Shown here: positions 52,748 through 61,777 of the stretch, in pieces
Layout: each line of letters opens with the position of its first letter
Position numbering within the stretch: the first letter of the stretch is position 1
Assembly: GCF_003865095.1 (NCBI RefSeq)
Contig: NZ_BHYK01000002.1
Coordinates: 195,940 to 259,939, forward strand
Direction of reading: 5' to 3'
DNA from: Clostridium tagluense
Lineage (GTDB): Bacteria > Bacillota > Clostridia > Clostridiales > Clostridiaceae
Length of the DNA stretch: 64,000 bases
The notes under the pieces: model-generated
What the model was told of the DNA's origin: nothing
The model's database searches: none
What the model saw: only the letters and a program-made list of their open reading frames with translations
Translations under genes and position numbers: made by a program

Positions 52748-54436
52748 ATGAATGGAGAGTTTATGATTATAGATGATATACCTGTAGAGATAAATGGAGA
52801 AAAAAATATTCTTGAATTAGTTAGAAAAGCTGGTATAGATTTACCCACTTTTTGTTATTATTCTGAGCTTTCAGTCTATGGTGCTTGCCGTATGTGTATG
52901 GTAGAAAACAAATGGGGAGATATGGAAGCATCATGCTCTACTCCTCCAAGAGCGGGTATGGAAATACACACTAATACTCCAAGACTTAGAAAATATAGAA
53001 AAATGAATCTTGAACTATTACTTTCAAATCATTGTAGAGATTGTACTACCTGTGAAAAAAATGGTCATTGTAAGCTTCAAGATTTATCACAACGCTTTGG
53101 AATTAAGCAAGTAAGATTTAATAATACTTCTGAAGAAAGACAAATAGACAATTCATCTGCATGTATTGTACGGGATAAAAGTAAGTGTATCTTATGTGGT
53201 GATTGTGTTAGAGTTTGTGAAGAAGTACAAAATATTGGAGCTATTGATTTTGTTAAAAGAGGTTCAAAAATGACTGTAACTACTGCTTTTGATGAGCCTA
53301 TAGCAGATTCCAATTGTGTTGGCTGTGGTCAGTGTGCGGCGGTCTGTCCTACAGGGGCCATTGTAGTGAAAAATGATACAGCGAGACTTTGGGAAGACAT
53401 TAGTGATAAGGATACAAAGGTTGTAGTTCAGATTGCTCCTGCAGTACGAGTGGGAATTAGCCAGGAACTGGGACAAAAAGATGGAGAAAACGTAATGGGC
53501 AAAATAGTAAGTGCTCTTAGAAAAATGGGCTTTGATGAGGTGTTTGATACTTCCACAGGAGCGGATCTTACAGTACTCGAGGAAACTACAGAGTTTCTTT
53601 CAAGACTTGAAAAAAATGAGAAATTGCCACTATTTACATCTTGTTGCCCTGCTTGGGTAAACTATGTAGAAAATACTTATCCAAGTTTAATGAAGAATGT
53701 TTCTACTTGTCGTTCACCTATGCAAATGTTTTCTTCAGTACTCAAGGAACACTACAAAAACTCTAATAAAAGAGTTGTATCTGTGGCAATTATGCCTTGT
53801 ACAGCAAAAAAATCCGAAGCAAAAAGAGATGAGTTTACAGAGGATGGAGTTTCTAGTGTAGATTATGTAATAACTACACAAGAGCTTATCCAAATGATAA
53901 AAGAATCAGGAATTGTATTTTCAGAGGTAGAGCCTGAGGCAGTTGATATGCCATTTGGTGTTAGTAGTGGAGCTGGAGTTATATTTGGGGTAACAGGTGG
54001 AGTTACTGAGGCTGTAATACGTAGAGTCTTAGATGATAAATCAACTTCCACATTACGCGCTCTTGCTTTTAATGGCGTACGTGGTATGGCGGGAGTTAAA
54101 GAAACTAGTATCACTGTGGATAACCGTGTAATAAATATAGCAGTAGTAAGTGGACTTAAAAATGCTGATGAGCTTATAAAAAGAATCCAATCGGGTGCTG
54201 CTCATTATGATTTCATTGAGGTTATGGCATGTCCAGGAGGATGTATTTGTGGCGCAGGACAACCATTTGCAAAAGCTGAGGGCAAATTAAAACGTGGTGC
54301 TGGACTATATGAAGCAGACAGAATGAGTAGCATTAAGCGTTCAGAGGAAAATCCAGTAATGATGTCATTGTATCAAGGAATTCTAAAAGGTAAGGTTCAC
54401 AAGCTGTTACATGTAGATTACAAAGGGAAGGAGTGA
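52748..54436 (+). CDS. hydA: [FeFe] hydrogenase catalytic subunit
   Basis: A 562-residue enzyme starting at ATG 52748 after AAAGGAGG. N-terminal [2Fe-2S] (CYYSELSVYGACRMC), a His-ligated cluster (HCRDCTTCEKNGHC), two [4Fe-4S] (CILCGDCVRVC, CVGCGQCAAVCP), then the H-cluster loops L1 TSCCPAW (about 297), L2 MPCTAKKSE (about 348) and L3 MACPGGCICGAGQP (about 493). L3 has C-G-A where GGG or NGG is usual. It makes or uses H2 with electrons from HydBC and ferredoxin. The stop overlaps the start region of the next gene. Confidence 0.96.
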   Translation: MNGEFMIIDDIPVEINGEKNILELVRKAGIDLPTFCYYSELSVYGACRMCMVENKWGDMEASCSTPPRAGMEIHTNTPRLRKYRKMNLELLLSNHCRDCTTCEKNGHCKLQDLSQRFGIKQVRFNNTSEERQIDNSSACIVRDKSKCILCGDCVRVCEEVQNIGAIDFVKRGSKMTVTTAFDEPIADSNCVGCGQCAAVCPTGAIVVKNDTARLWEDISDKDTKVVVQIAPAVRVGISQELGQKDGENVMGKIVSALRKMGFDEVFDTSTGADLTVLEETTEFLSRLEKNEKLPLFTSCCPAWVNYVENTYPSLMKNVSTCRSPMQMFSSVLKEHYKNSNKRVVSVAIMPCTAKKSEAKRDEFTEDGVSSVDYVITTQELIQMIKESGIVFSEVEPEAVDMPFGVSSGAGVIFGVTGGVTEAVIRRVLDDKSTSTLRALAFNGVRGMAGVKETSITVDNRVINIAVVSGLKNADELIKRIQSGAAHYDFIEVMACPGGCICGAGQPFAKAEGKLKRGAGLYEADRMSSIKRSEENPVMMSLYQGILKGKVHKLLHVDYKGKE

Positions 54437-54441
54437 TTTTT

Positions 54442-54699
54442 GTGATAGATTTAAGTGTTTGTGTAGGTAGCGCATGCCATATTAAAGGATCTTACAATGT
54501 CATTAATAACTTTCAGCAAATTATTGAAGAATATAACCTGGCAGACAAGGTACAACTAAAAGCAATTTTCTGCTTAGGTCATTGTACAAAGGGAGTATCT
54601 GTAAAAATAGATGACGGTGAAGTTTATAGTGTTTCAGGAGCTACTTCTAGAAAGTTTTTTGAAACAGAGATATTGCCAAAATTAATAATAAAAAAATGA
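54442..54699 (+). CDS. [2Fe-2S] thioredoxin-like ferredoxin, hydrogenase operon
   Basis: An 85-residue protein. I prefer GTG 54442, eight bases after AGGAG, over the in-frame GTG 54433 that overlaps the hydA stop. The cysteines CVGSACHIKGS and CLGHCTKG (CX4C, CX3C) are those of thioredoxin-like ferredoxins, as in the N-terminal domain of HydB. It is probably the last gene of the hydCBA operon and an extra electron carrier or an assembly aid. Role not established. Confidence 0.85.
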   Translation: MIDLSVCVGSACHIKGSYNVINNFQQIIEEYNLADKVQLKAIFCLGHCTKGVSVKIDDGEVYSVSGATSRKFFETEILPKLIIKK

Positions 54700-54710
54700 T
54701 TTAATAGAAG

Positions 54711-54756
54711 AAAAAAAGACTATCAGAATAAATTAATATTCTGATAGTCTTTTTAA
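54711..54756. terminator. Bidirectional terminator of the hydrogenase operon
   Basis: AAAAAGACTATCAGAAT and ATTCTGATAGTCTTTTT pair, between convergent hydrogenase and Nudix genes. The core ATCAGAAT is a distant form of the CCAGTAGAAT family. Confidence 0.82.
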
Positions 54757-54807
54757 TATTATTTAGGAATGCGAAGTTATAAATAATTTATAACCAAGGT
54801 ATTACAT

Positions 54808-55422
54808 CTAACCTATAAAGTTTTGTATGGCAAGAAGTGCTTTAATATCTATTTTTTCCTTGGAAGTAATCAGATTTTTAGCTTCTTGCTTTGATAATAG
54901 CATAATCTCAATATCCTCATCTGGTTCTAAATAAGCTTTTGATATTTCGCCAAGGCAAGTGCAATAAACTAATGCTGCAGATTCATCTGTCATACCAGTT
55001 GATATGTATGCCTTAGATTTGGTCTTATTATAATCAATTTGAATTAAATCAAGTCCTGTTTCTTCTTTTAGTTCACGCTTAACTGTAGTTTCAAAGTCCT
55101 CACCCGGATCTATAAGGCCAGCAGGGATTTCATAAACATAATCATTAAGAGGAATTCTAAATTGCTTTATAACCACTAATTTATCTTCAGTGGCATGAGT
55201 AGCTTTATCTACATAAGTAGCTTTATCTACGTATGTAGCTACTATTATAACAGCATCAATATTGTCTTCTGCTGCATTAAAATAATTGTTTTTTAAGGTA
55301 TCTAAATCTTTTCTAGAAGCAATGGTCCAATTTCTAGGTTTCCCGTTTTTATTAATATACTCTGCATTATAAAGTTTTAAATACTTTGTATCTGCTAGTG
55401 TTGTAATATTTGTTATTGCCAT
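54808..55422 (-). CDS. Nudix hydrolase (ADP-sugar pyrophosphatase type)
   Basis: A 204-residue protein with the complete Nudix box GLIDPGEDFETTVKRELKEE followed by TGL (GX5EX7REUXEEXGU), near residues 117-139. The preceding YEIPAGLID matches the ADP-ribose pyrophosphatase branch. Between residues about 62 and 78 it carries a tandem duplication, ATYVDK-ATYVDK-ATHATEDK, from an 18-base repeat (55199-55234). It hydrolyses a nucleoside diphosphate linked to a sugar or similar; substrate not certain. Confidence 0.9.
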   Translation of the reverse strand: MAITNITTLADTKYLKLYNAEYINKNGKPRNWTIASRKDLDTLKNNYFNAAEDNIDAVIIVATYVDKATYVDKATHATEDKLVVIKQFRIPLNDYVYEIPAGLIDPGEDFETTVKRELKEETGLDLIQIDYNKTKSKAYISTGMTDESAALVYCTCLGEISKAYLEPDEDIEIMLLSKQEAKNLITSKEKIDIKALLAIQNFIG

Positions 55423-55456
55423 TACATCATCTCCAACCCTACTTCAGTTTATTTAG

Positions 55457-55741
55457 TTATTCAAAATCTTCTGGTTTTAAATTATTTACATAACCTAAAA
55501 CTACATCTAGTGAATTAGAGGAGTACATTGCGTCTGTGCCACCTTTATGATAATAAACTGCAAAACGATCATTTTTAAAATAAAAGATGTGATAACTTCT
55601 AGTGCCTACCTGTCTATGACCTAAGCAACTTTCATCATCTAAAATAAGTTCATTGAGTATTTTGTTTCCAACATTTATGTCTTTTATGACAGCTAAACTG
55701 AGAAAACGAGGTTCAAAAGTAAATTCTTTCATTGTGTTCAT
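55457..55741 (-). CDS. Conserved small protein, unknown function
   Basis: A 94-residue protein from ATG 55741 with AAAGGAGGA upstream; a longer frame to 55801 lacks a site. Mixed alpha/beta: FTFEPRFLSLAVIKDINVG, CLGHRQVGTRSYHIFYFKND and RFAVYYHKGGTDAMYSSNSL. No membrane segment. It precedes the Nudix gene by 34 bases in the same direction, so they may be one transcript. Family not recognised. Confidence 0.7.
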   Translation of the reverse strand: MNTMKEFTFEPRFLSLAVIKDINVGNKILNELILDDESCLGHRQVGTRSYHIFYFKNDRFAVYYHKGGTDAMYSSNSLDVVLGYVNNLKPEDFE

Positions 55742-55944
55742 TTTAATTCCTCCTTTATACAATATATATATAATAATATCACTTTGTAAGAGTAAAAACA
55801 AATGGATACTAGCAATATTTGCAACAACTGGGTTTAAGTATTAATAGAAAATATAATGAGAATTTGTTATAATAGGTATGAAATTTGAAATTGTGAAAAA
55901 ACATATATAAATTAATATGGATACAGTTTTTGGAGGGGGAAAAA

Positions 55945-56337
55945 ATGTTTTATTTTGTGAGAGACATAGAAGAAAATGTGATGAACATAAATCATTTGCA
56001 AGAGATTCCATTTCTGGAAGAGGCTATATATAATATGTCCTTAGAGAAATTGATAAAAGAGTATGAAAATATAAAAAAGTGGTTCATGATTAATAAAATG
56101 GCTAGCCATTTTCAGCTTAAAGGTGTTGCTGGGGAAGAGTTGAATTTTTTTCTTATAGATAATGTTCCTTATGATGATATGGACTATACTCATGATGTTC
56201 TGCATAATAGAATTAAACAAAAAATGGGATGCCAATTTGAAGAATATGAATTAAATTTGAAATTAAGATTAAGTAGGACATGCTCAAGAATTTTATTCAA
56301 TATTAAAATTAGTTCTATTTTAAAAGATTGGACATAA
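55945..56337 (+). CDS. Unknown small protein
   Basis: A 130-residue protein from ATG 55945 with TGGAGGGGG six bases upstream (strong). Predicted mostly helical and charged: FYFVRDIEENVMNINHLQEI, YDDMDYTHDVLHNRIKQKMG. One cysteine-containing RLSRTCSRIL near the end. No domain that I recognise. Monocistronic. Confidence 0.6.
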   Translation: MFYFVRDIEENVMNINHLQEIPFLEEAIYNMSLEKLIKEYENIKKWFMINKMASHFQLKGVAGEELNFFLIDNVPYDDMDYTHDVLHNRIKQKMGCQFEEYELNLKLRLSRTCSRILFNIKISSILKDWT

Positions 56338-56522
56338 AGTGGATTCCACATGGCAAGTAAAAAACACCTAAGCAAAATTAGTTTATTTATAAATTAAAAC
56401 AAACCACATATAAATATAATTTAAATCATTTATAAAAAAAATAATTTAAAGCGCATAAATGTAGCAATTTATTTTGAAATCATATAAAGTTAATAAGGAA
56501 AAAGACAAAAAAAGCATAATTA

Positions 56523-56756
56523 CTATATAGAAAAAGGCATATGTGTTAAAACTTCTATTTCATCTGTAGATTTATTTTTTTTAAGTACCATATATTCAAC
56601 TATAAGCATATCCAGCTTTCTGCTGACAATTAATTTCTCTATACTCATGTCATGTTCATCAAGGGTAGCGCACATTTCATTTAAAACGTCTCTCAATGTA
56701 TCGATACAGGTTTTAAGCTTATCTTCAGCTAAAATTCTCATTATGTTTTCATCCAT
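56523..56756 (-). CDS. Spo0E-family aspartyl-phosphate phosphatase
   Basis: A 77-residue helical protein from ATG 56756 after AGGAGG. The motif SRKLDMLIVEYM fits the Spo0E signature S-x-x-LDxLIxxY. Family members dephosphorylate Spo0A~P and so delay sporulation. It is at the usual length (50-85 residues), with an N-terminal extension before the helix pair. A 13-base palindrome directly upstream may be an operator. Confidence 0.8.
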   Translation of the reverse strand: MDENIMRILAEDKLKTCIDTLRDVLNEMCATLDEHDMSIEKLIVSRKLDMLIVEYMVLKKNKSTDEIEVLTHMPFSI

Positions 56757-56768
56757 AAACAGCCTCCT

Positions 56769-56800
56769 AATATATATACTAAAAAATTAGTATATATATT
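56769..56800. promoter_or_regulatory. AT palindrome upstream of the Spo0E gene
   Basis: AATATATATACTAA and TTAGTATATATATT flank AAAA, a near-perfect inverted repeat in the promoter region of the minus-strand gene. Possibly an operator or the base of a hairpin; a TATA-rich chance is also possible. Confidence 0.4.
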
Positions 56801-56820
56801 ATCCATAATTTATTATATAT

Positions 56821-56888
56821 TAAAAAAAGCAAATACATAATATGCTAGCAGCCTATAAATAGAGTTAGCATACTCTGTATTTGCCTTT
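56821..56888 (-). terminator. Terminator of the XRE gene
   Basis: AGCAAATACA/TGTATTTGC and ATGCTA/TAGCAT form a long interrupted stem; on the minus strand seven T follow. Confidence 0.7.
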
Positions 56889-56909
56889 AAAAAGGGTTAT
56901 TTATACTTA

Positions 56910-57242
56910 TTACCTTGCAAGGTGCGGTAATAATAACTTTATAAGACTTTCAATTATATTGACTTCCTTTTCTGAACATTTATTAATTAATGAATGCAAT
57001 ACATTATTATTAGTATTTATGTGCGCTTGTTCAAAAAACAAATAGTCAATTGAAATGTGTAAACATTCTGAAATGTTTATCAATGTACTAACACTCATTT
57101 TTCTTTCCCCTCTTTCAATTTGTCCCAAGAAATAGGGGGAAAGGTTTAAGAGCTCTGCTAATTTTTCTCTGGTCATATCAAATCTTTCTCGTTCCAGCCT
57201 TATTCAGTTTCCAATTTCTACGTAATTAATTTCATTATTCAT
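56910..57242 (-). pseudogene. XRE-family regulator with in-frame TGA at codon 13
   Basis: ATG 57242 (GAGGGTGGG upstream) opens NNEINYVEIGN, then TGA at 57204-57206, then continues in the same frame IRLERERFDMTREKLAELLN and LSPYFLGQIERGERKMS, a helix-turn-helix. The C-terminal half SLINKCSEKEVNIIESLIK is the usual regulator tail. With the stop read through, the protein is 110 residues; restarting at ATG 57176 (88 residues) loses helix 1. The family is Xre/SinR-like. Whether it is functional is unclear. Confidence 0.65.
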
Positions 57243-57559
57243 ATTACCCACCCTCTATAACCTTATATATTAATAACCCTATACAATTCTACATAAAAAC
57301 CTTCAATATATAAATAAGCCCACTGCCTACAATTTTTATTTTACATCAGTAATATTTGCAAATAAATCCCAAATTTAATAAAGTAGATTGACCATTTTAC
57401 TGTGTTATGTGTAATTTTTGTTTTCTTATTCTTGTAGTTTACTCAATTCTTGCTTATGTAATACATTTGATTTTAAAAAAATAAAGTATGTAAAGTTTTT
57501 TTTAGTATATACGATATAGATAATGTAGGGAAATAATTTATAAAAAATGGGTGATAGTC
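57243..57559 (+). promoter_or_regulatory. Divergent region with a SigD-like promoter at 57491-57518
   Basis: TAAA (57491-57494), 16 bases, ACGATATA: similar to the flagellar SigD consensus with a weaker -10. It is about 45 bases ahead of the cell-wall hydrolase start. The rest of the 317-base gap is AT-rich with no gene. Confidence 0.4.
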
Positions 57560-58504
57560 ATGGCATTATCTACAAATATAATTAATAATACGTTATTAAA
57601 TCAATATGGAGTGCAAATAAAAAATAATAATAAGATTTCTGATGAAAGTACAAAGAGTTTTGAGGATGAAAAAGCAATGCAAGAATTAGCCTTTCAAACA
57701 ATGCTTATTCAAATAATGGGTAGCTCTGGTAATTCAATGATGGCAGAGGTTATGTCTAGTGCACTATCAAAGCAAGATTCTTTTAATTTAGATGATTCAT
57801 TAGGTACTATGAGTAATTTTAATTCAATTATGAGAGGTGCCACGCAGTCATTATTAAATTCTGATAACAAAGGTGAAGAAAGTAAATTCAGCGGTTTAGG
57901 TAATATATCTGCTAAATATGAATCTAATGGTAATCCGGGGACAATAAGTAATACACCAGGAGATTATGGTGGAAAGTCTTATGGGGCCTTTCAGTTTTCT
58001 TCTAAAACAGGGTCTTTAGATTCTTTTGTAAACTCATTGAGTGAAAAAGACAATAAAATTTATTTAAAATTAGCAGGAGCAAAAGCTAAGGATGGTAACA
58101 GCTATGGTAAAAACTTCGATACTGCATGGATTAGTATTGCTTTGTCTGATAAAGATAAATTTTTAAAGTTGCAGCAAAATTGTGTGAAAGGAGATTATTA
58201 TAATGCAGCAGCACAAGCTTTAAAGTCAAAATATGGTTTTGATATAAATAAAAAAAGTGATGCATTAAAGGAAAGTTTATTCTCTACAGTAGTTCAGCAT
58301 GGTGTAGGAGGAACTTTATCTGTGTTCTCAAAATTGAATTTAAATAATAGTGATGGTAATATCATAAATGATTTGTATAATGAACGCAAAAAGGTTGATG
58401 TTTATTTTAGAAGTAGTTCGGCGCAGGTAAGACAAAGTGTATACAATAGGTTTACGCAAGAAAAGCAAGATATGCTTAATATGTTAAATGGAAAATCCGT
58501 TTAG
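57560..58504 (+). CDS. Putative cell-wall hydrolase (FlgJ-like N-terminus, chitosanase/lysozyme-like domain)
   Basis: A 314-residue protein from ATG 57560 (GGGTGAT upstream; GTG 57551 in frame). No signal peptide. Residues 30-75 (DEKAMQELAFQTMLIQIM) resemble the rod-binding segment of FlgJ. Residues 115-310 have AKYESNGNPGTIS with a possible catalytic Glu, then GDYGGKSYGAFQFSS and VVQHGVGGTLSVFSK, like phage-type lysozyme/chitosanase folds. A SigD-like promoter fits a flagellar role in opening peptidoglycan for the rod. The enzyme class is a guess. Confidence 0.45.
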   Translation: MALSTNIINNTLLNQYGVQIKNNNKISDESTKSFEDEKAMQELAFQTMLIQIMGSSGNSMMAEVMSSALSKQDSFNLDDSLGTMSNFNSIMRGATQSLLNSDNKGEESKFSGLGNISAKYESNGNPGTISNTPGDYGGKSYGAFQFSSKTGSLDSFVNSLSEKDNKIYLKLAGAKAKDGNSYGKNFDTAWISIALSDKDKFLKLQQNCVKGDYYNAAAQALKSKYGFDINKKSDALKESLFSTVVQHGVGGTLSVFSKLNLNNSDGNIINDLYNERKKVDVYFRSSSAQVRQSVYNRFTQEKQDMLNMLNGKSV

Positions 58505-58590
58505 CAACATTTCAAAAGGTAAGCTAATGTCTAAGTAATAAATGTCATTAATGACCTAAAAATCATATAATCGAAGTTTATAAGATTAAG

Positions 58591-58626
58591 AAAACCAGTA
58601 GATTAAATATTCTACTGGTTTTTTAA
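58591..58626 (+). terminator. Terminator of the CCAGTAGAAT family
   Basis: AAAACCAGTAGA and TCTACTGGTTTT pair, followed by T. Confidence 0.82.
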
Positions 58627-58760
58627 AATTAATAAGAAAGTATCCAATATAAGAAAATGCAAAATTATATTCCGAATAATCATATAATATGTTAATATAT
58701 ACATATTATGTTTCAGATTTGTATTTGATTGAATTGACAGTATATAGGGAGGCTTATAAA

Positions 58761-60773
58761 ATGAAAAGTATTAAAACTAGGATTACCACATTTATATGTT
58801 TAATAGTTGTATGTGTACTCTGCTTTTCTACATTTACAGGGTATTTAATTTCTAATAAATTGATATTAAAGGAAGCTACAAGGAATCTAATAGTAACTAG
58901 TGAGAAGTATTCAAGTATAATTGATGGATGGTTAGCACTTCAAGGGAAATTGATGGCAGATACGGTAGGTGCTATAGAATTTAATAGTAATTACAACAAC
59001 AAACAAATAATAAATTATTTAAAAACTAGACAAGCAGTAAATTTAGAAAATAGTATAGATGTATATATAGGATATAAAAATAAAGCAGTATTATCTGCTA
59101 GTGAATGGGTTCCTGAAGTAGGTTACGATTGTACACAAGCGGATTGGTACAAGGCAGCTTCAGCTAGCGACAAGGTAATATATACCGCACCCTATGTTGA
59201 TAAAGACTCGAAGAAGATGGTTATAACTATTGCTAAAAGCATAAAAAAAGATGGAAAGGTTGTAGGAGTAGCCGCATCAGATATAAGTGTAGCGTATCTT
59301 GCAGATATAGTTGGAAATGCAAAACCTATTGATAATAGTTATGCTTTTCTTTTAGATAGGGAAAATAATATTATTGTTCATCGTAATAAGGAGTTTATAG
59401 CAACTGAGAATAAAATTCAAAATTTAGGTGTAATTATGAATGGAAGCTTTAGCAAAATTGTTAATAATAAAAATGACAAAATTACTGAAGTTAATACTTT
59501 CAAGGATTACGATGGAGAAAATAAATATTTTGCTATTACGAGTATTCCATCAACTAAATGGAAAATAGGATTTGCTATTCCTGTTAGTGAATTTAGAAAA
59601 CCTTTAAGAGTGTTAATAATATCTTTTGGAATTGTAATTTTAATTTCATTGATAATATCTTTTGGGCTAGCATATTTAACAGCTAAAAAACTATCTGACC
59701 CTATACTTGATATTTCAGAGATTGTTAAAAAAACTACAAAACTTGATTTAGCCTATGATGAAAAAAATGAAAGACTATTAAAGCACAAGGATGAAATAGG
59801 CATCATGGCAAAAGCTGTAACAGAGCTAAGAAACTCTCTAAGGCAAATAAGTTCAGCCATTAAAGAGAGCTCGGGAGAAGTTATTGAGGCTTCTAATAAT
59901 CTATCAAAGGCTACAAATAAAAGCACTCAAACCATAAACGAAATTTCACAAACTGTAGATAATTTGGCAGAGGGAACTTCGCAACAGGCTAGCAATGCAA
60001 TGATTGCAACTGAAAAACTTGAAAGTTTTGCACTAGAAATTGATAATGCTGTCCACAGTGCTAATTTAGTTAAAGAATATTGGGATAAAACAGATGATAT
60101 AAATAGTAAGGGCATAAAATCCATGGAATTACTTGCGTATAAGTTTAAGGAAAGTGATGAAGCCATAGGTGAACTGGAAACCAATATAAATCTTCTTTCT
60201 AATAAATCAAGCTTTATTGGGAAAATTGTAAATACTATACAAGCTATAGCAGAACAGACTAATTTACTTGCACTAAATGCAGCTATAGAAGCTGCAAGGG
60301 CTGGAGAAAGTGGAAAAGGATTTTCAGTAGTAGCTGATGAAGTTAGAAAATTAGCTGAGCAAACAGCTAATTCAACTAATGAAATAAGTGGGTTAGTAGA
60401 AGAAATTCAAAATGAAATAAGGGATACTAAAGCTAATATGGATAATGCTTCAAACATAAACATTGAAGCCAATAAAGCTATGCAGGGAGCAGAAAATGCA
60501 TTTACCTATATTAAGTCATCTATTAAGGATACCGTAATACAAATAAATGAACTTAACAATAATATTAAAACAGTAAATGAAAATAAAAATATAGTTTTAG
60601 AAGCTGTACAAGATATTTCTGCTGGTTCAGAAGAATCAGCTAGTGCCACAGAGCAGGTTAGTTCTAGTGTCCAAGAGCAAGCTATGGAAATGGAAAATGT
60701 AGCACAAGCATCAGAGCAATTAAAGGTTGTTTCAGAAATACTTGATTTAATGGTAGGAGAATTTAAGTTATAG
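58761..60773 (+). CDS. Methyl-accepting chemotaxis protein
   Basis: A 670-residue transmembrane chemoreceptor from ATG 58761 after AGGGAGG; frames reaching to 58689 have no site. TM1 about 9-31, extracellular dCache-type sensor about 35-280 ([36 protein letters not shown]), TM2 about 283-305, HAMP about 305-360, signalling hairpin with [20 protein letters not shown] and [19 protein letters not shown] at the tip. It resembles the receptor at 7954 in design but has a different sensor. Confidence 0.95.
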   Translation: MKSIKTRITTFICLIVVCVLCFSTFTGYLISNKLILKEATRNLIVTSEKYSSIIDGWLALQGKLMADTVGAIEFNSNYNNKQIINYLKTRQAVNLENSIDVYIGYKNKAVLSASEWVPEVGYDCTQADWYKAASASDKVIYTAPYVDKDSKKMVITIAKSIKKDGKVVGVAASDISVAYLADIVGNAKPIDNSYAFLLDRENNIIVHRNKEFIATENKIQNLGVIMNGSFSKIVNNKNDKITEVNTFKDYDGENKYFAITSIPSTKWKIGFAIPVSEFRKPLRVLIISFGIVILISLIISFGLAYLTAKKLSDPILDISEIVKKTTKLDLAYDEKNERLLKHKDEIGIMAKAVTELRNSLRQISSAIKESSGEVIEASNNLSKATNKSTQTINEISQTVDNLAEGTSQQASNAMIATEKLESFALEIDNAVHSANLVKEYWDKTDDINSKGIKSMELLAYKFKESDEAIGELETNINLLSNKSSFIGKIVNTIQAIAEQTNLLALNAAIEAARAGESGKGFSVVADEVRKLAEQTANSTNEISGLVEEIQNEIRDTKANMDNASNINIEANKAMQGAENAFTYIKSSIKDTVIQINELNNNIKTVNENKNIVLEAVQDISAGSEESASATEQVSSSVQEQAMEMENVAQASEQLKVVSEILDLMVGEFKL

Positions 60774-60937
60774 AGGTGTAAAAACAATAATATTTCAAAG
60801 TGATCCACTTCCATAAGTGGGGCTTACCTTTTGTATTTAAACTTATGCTTGCGTGTGACCTAACGTTATTATATATAGTAACGGTATAGTTTTAAGTATA
60901 AATATCTACTAATTTTACGATTGAGAGGAGTTTATAG

Positions 60938-61564
60938 ATGAAAGTACCTACTTTAAAACAAGCAACTGAATTTATCAAATATGCCGAGGAAAAGAATCCT
61001 GGAGAATGGATAGCACATTCATATAATGTAGCGAAAGCATCTAAATCAATTGCAAGGGAGTGCACTGATTTAGATGGTGATATTGCCTATGTCTTAGGAT
61101 TACTACATGATATAGGTAGATACGAAGGGCGTGTGCAAATGCATCATTCTGTAAGTGGATATGACTTCTTGATGGGTAAAGGCTATGATGATGCTGCTCG
61201 CATAGCCCTGACGCATTCATTTATACTACCAGATATTAGAGGGTATGCCGGGAAAGTTGATTGCACTGAGGCTGAATTAACTTTTATTAAGGACTATATA
61301 AAAAGTACAACTTATAATGATTATGATAAGCTTATTCAGTTATGTGATGCAATTGCGTTGCCAGAGGGTATATGTTTGATGGAAAAAAGATTATTAGATG
61401 TAGTTATGAGATATGGTATAAATGATTTGACTTTAATAAAATGGAAAACTCAATTGGGTTTGAGTGACTACTTTAGCAAAAAAATTGGTAAGTCAATTTA
61501 TAAGGTTTTAGATGGTGTCATTGAAACGACTTTTGGATTCAATACCATGATTCAAAATAAGTAA
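60938..61564 (+). CDS. HD-domain phosphohydrolase
   Basis: A 208-residue cytosolic protein. Metal ligands: HSYNVAKAS (His), LGLLHDIGRYEGRVQMHH (HD), THSFI and a final Asp in LCDAIALPEG. HD proteins hydrolyse phosphate esters of nucleotides; the substrate cannot be told. GAGAGGAG precedes ATG 60938. Monocistronic with a terminator. Confidence 0.88.
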   Translation: MKVPTLKQATEFIKYAEEKNPGEWIAHSYNVAKASKSIARECTDLDGDIAYVLGLLHDIGRYEGRVQMHHSVSGYDFLMGKGYDDAARIALTHSFILPDIRGYAGKVDCTEAELTFIKDYIKSTTYNDYDKLIQLCDAIALPEGICLMEKRLLDVVMRYGINDLTLIKWKTQLGLSDYFSKKIGKSIYKVLDGVIETTFGFNTMIQNK

Positions 61565-61626
61565 TATATATAGATATACTTAACATAGATTCTTATATTT
61601 TATTAATATAGGTTAGTTAATAAGCC

Positions 61627-61673
61627 AATGCTATGGTATCAAATAAATATTTGATACTATAGTATTTTTTATT
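61627..61673 (+). terminator. Terminator of the HD gene
   Basis: AATGCTATGGTATCAAATA and TATTTGATACTATAGTATT pair around AA, with a T tail. Confidence 0.75.
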
Positions 61674-61777
61674 ATAATGCTTAACTTTAATTCTGTATCG
61701 TTTATGGGCTTTGAATAAAATTATTTTGATGTTAAACTTCTAATATATGATTTATAGATTTAAAGGGGGCAACTATT

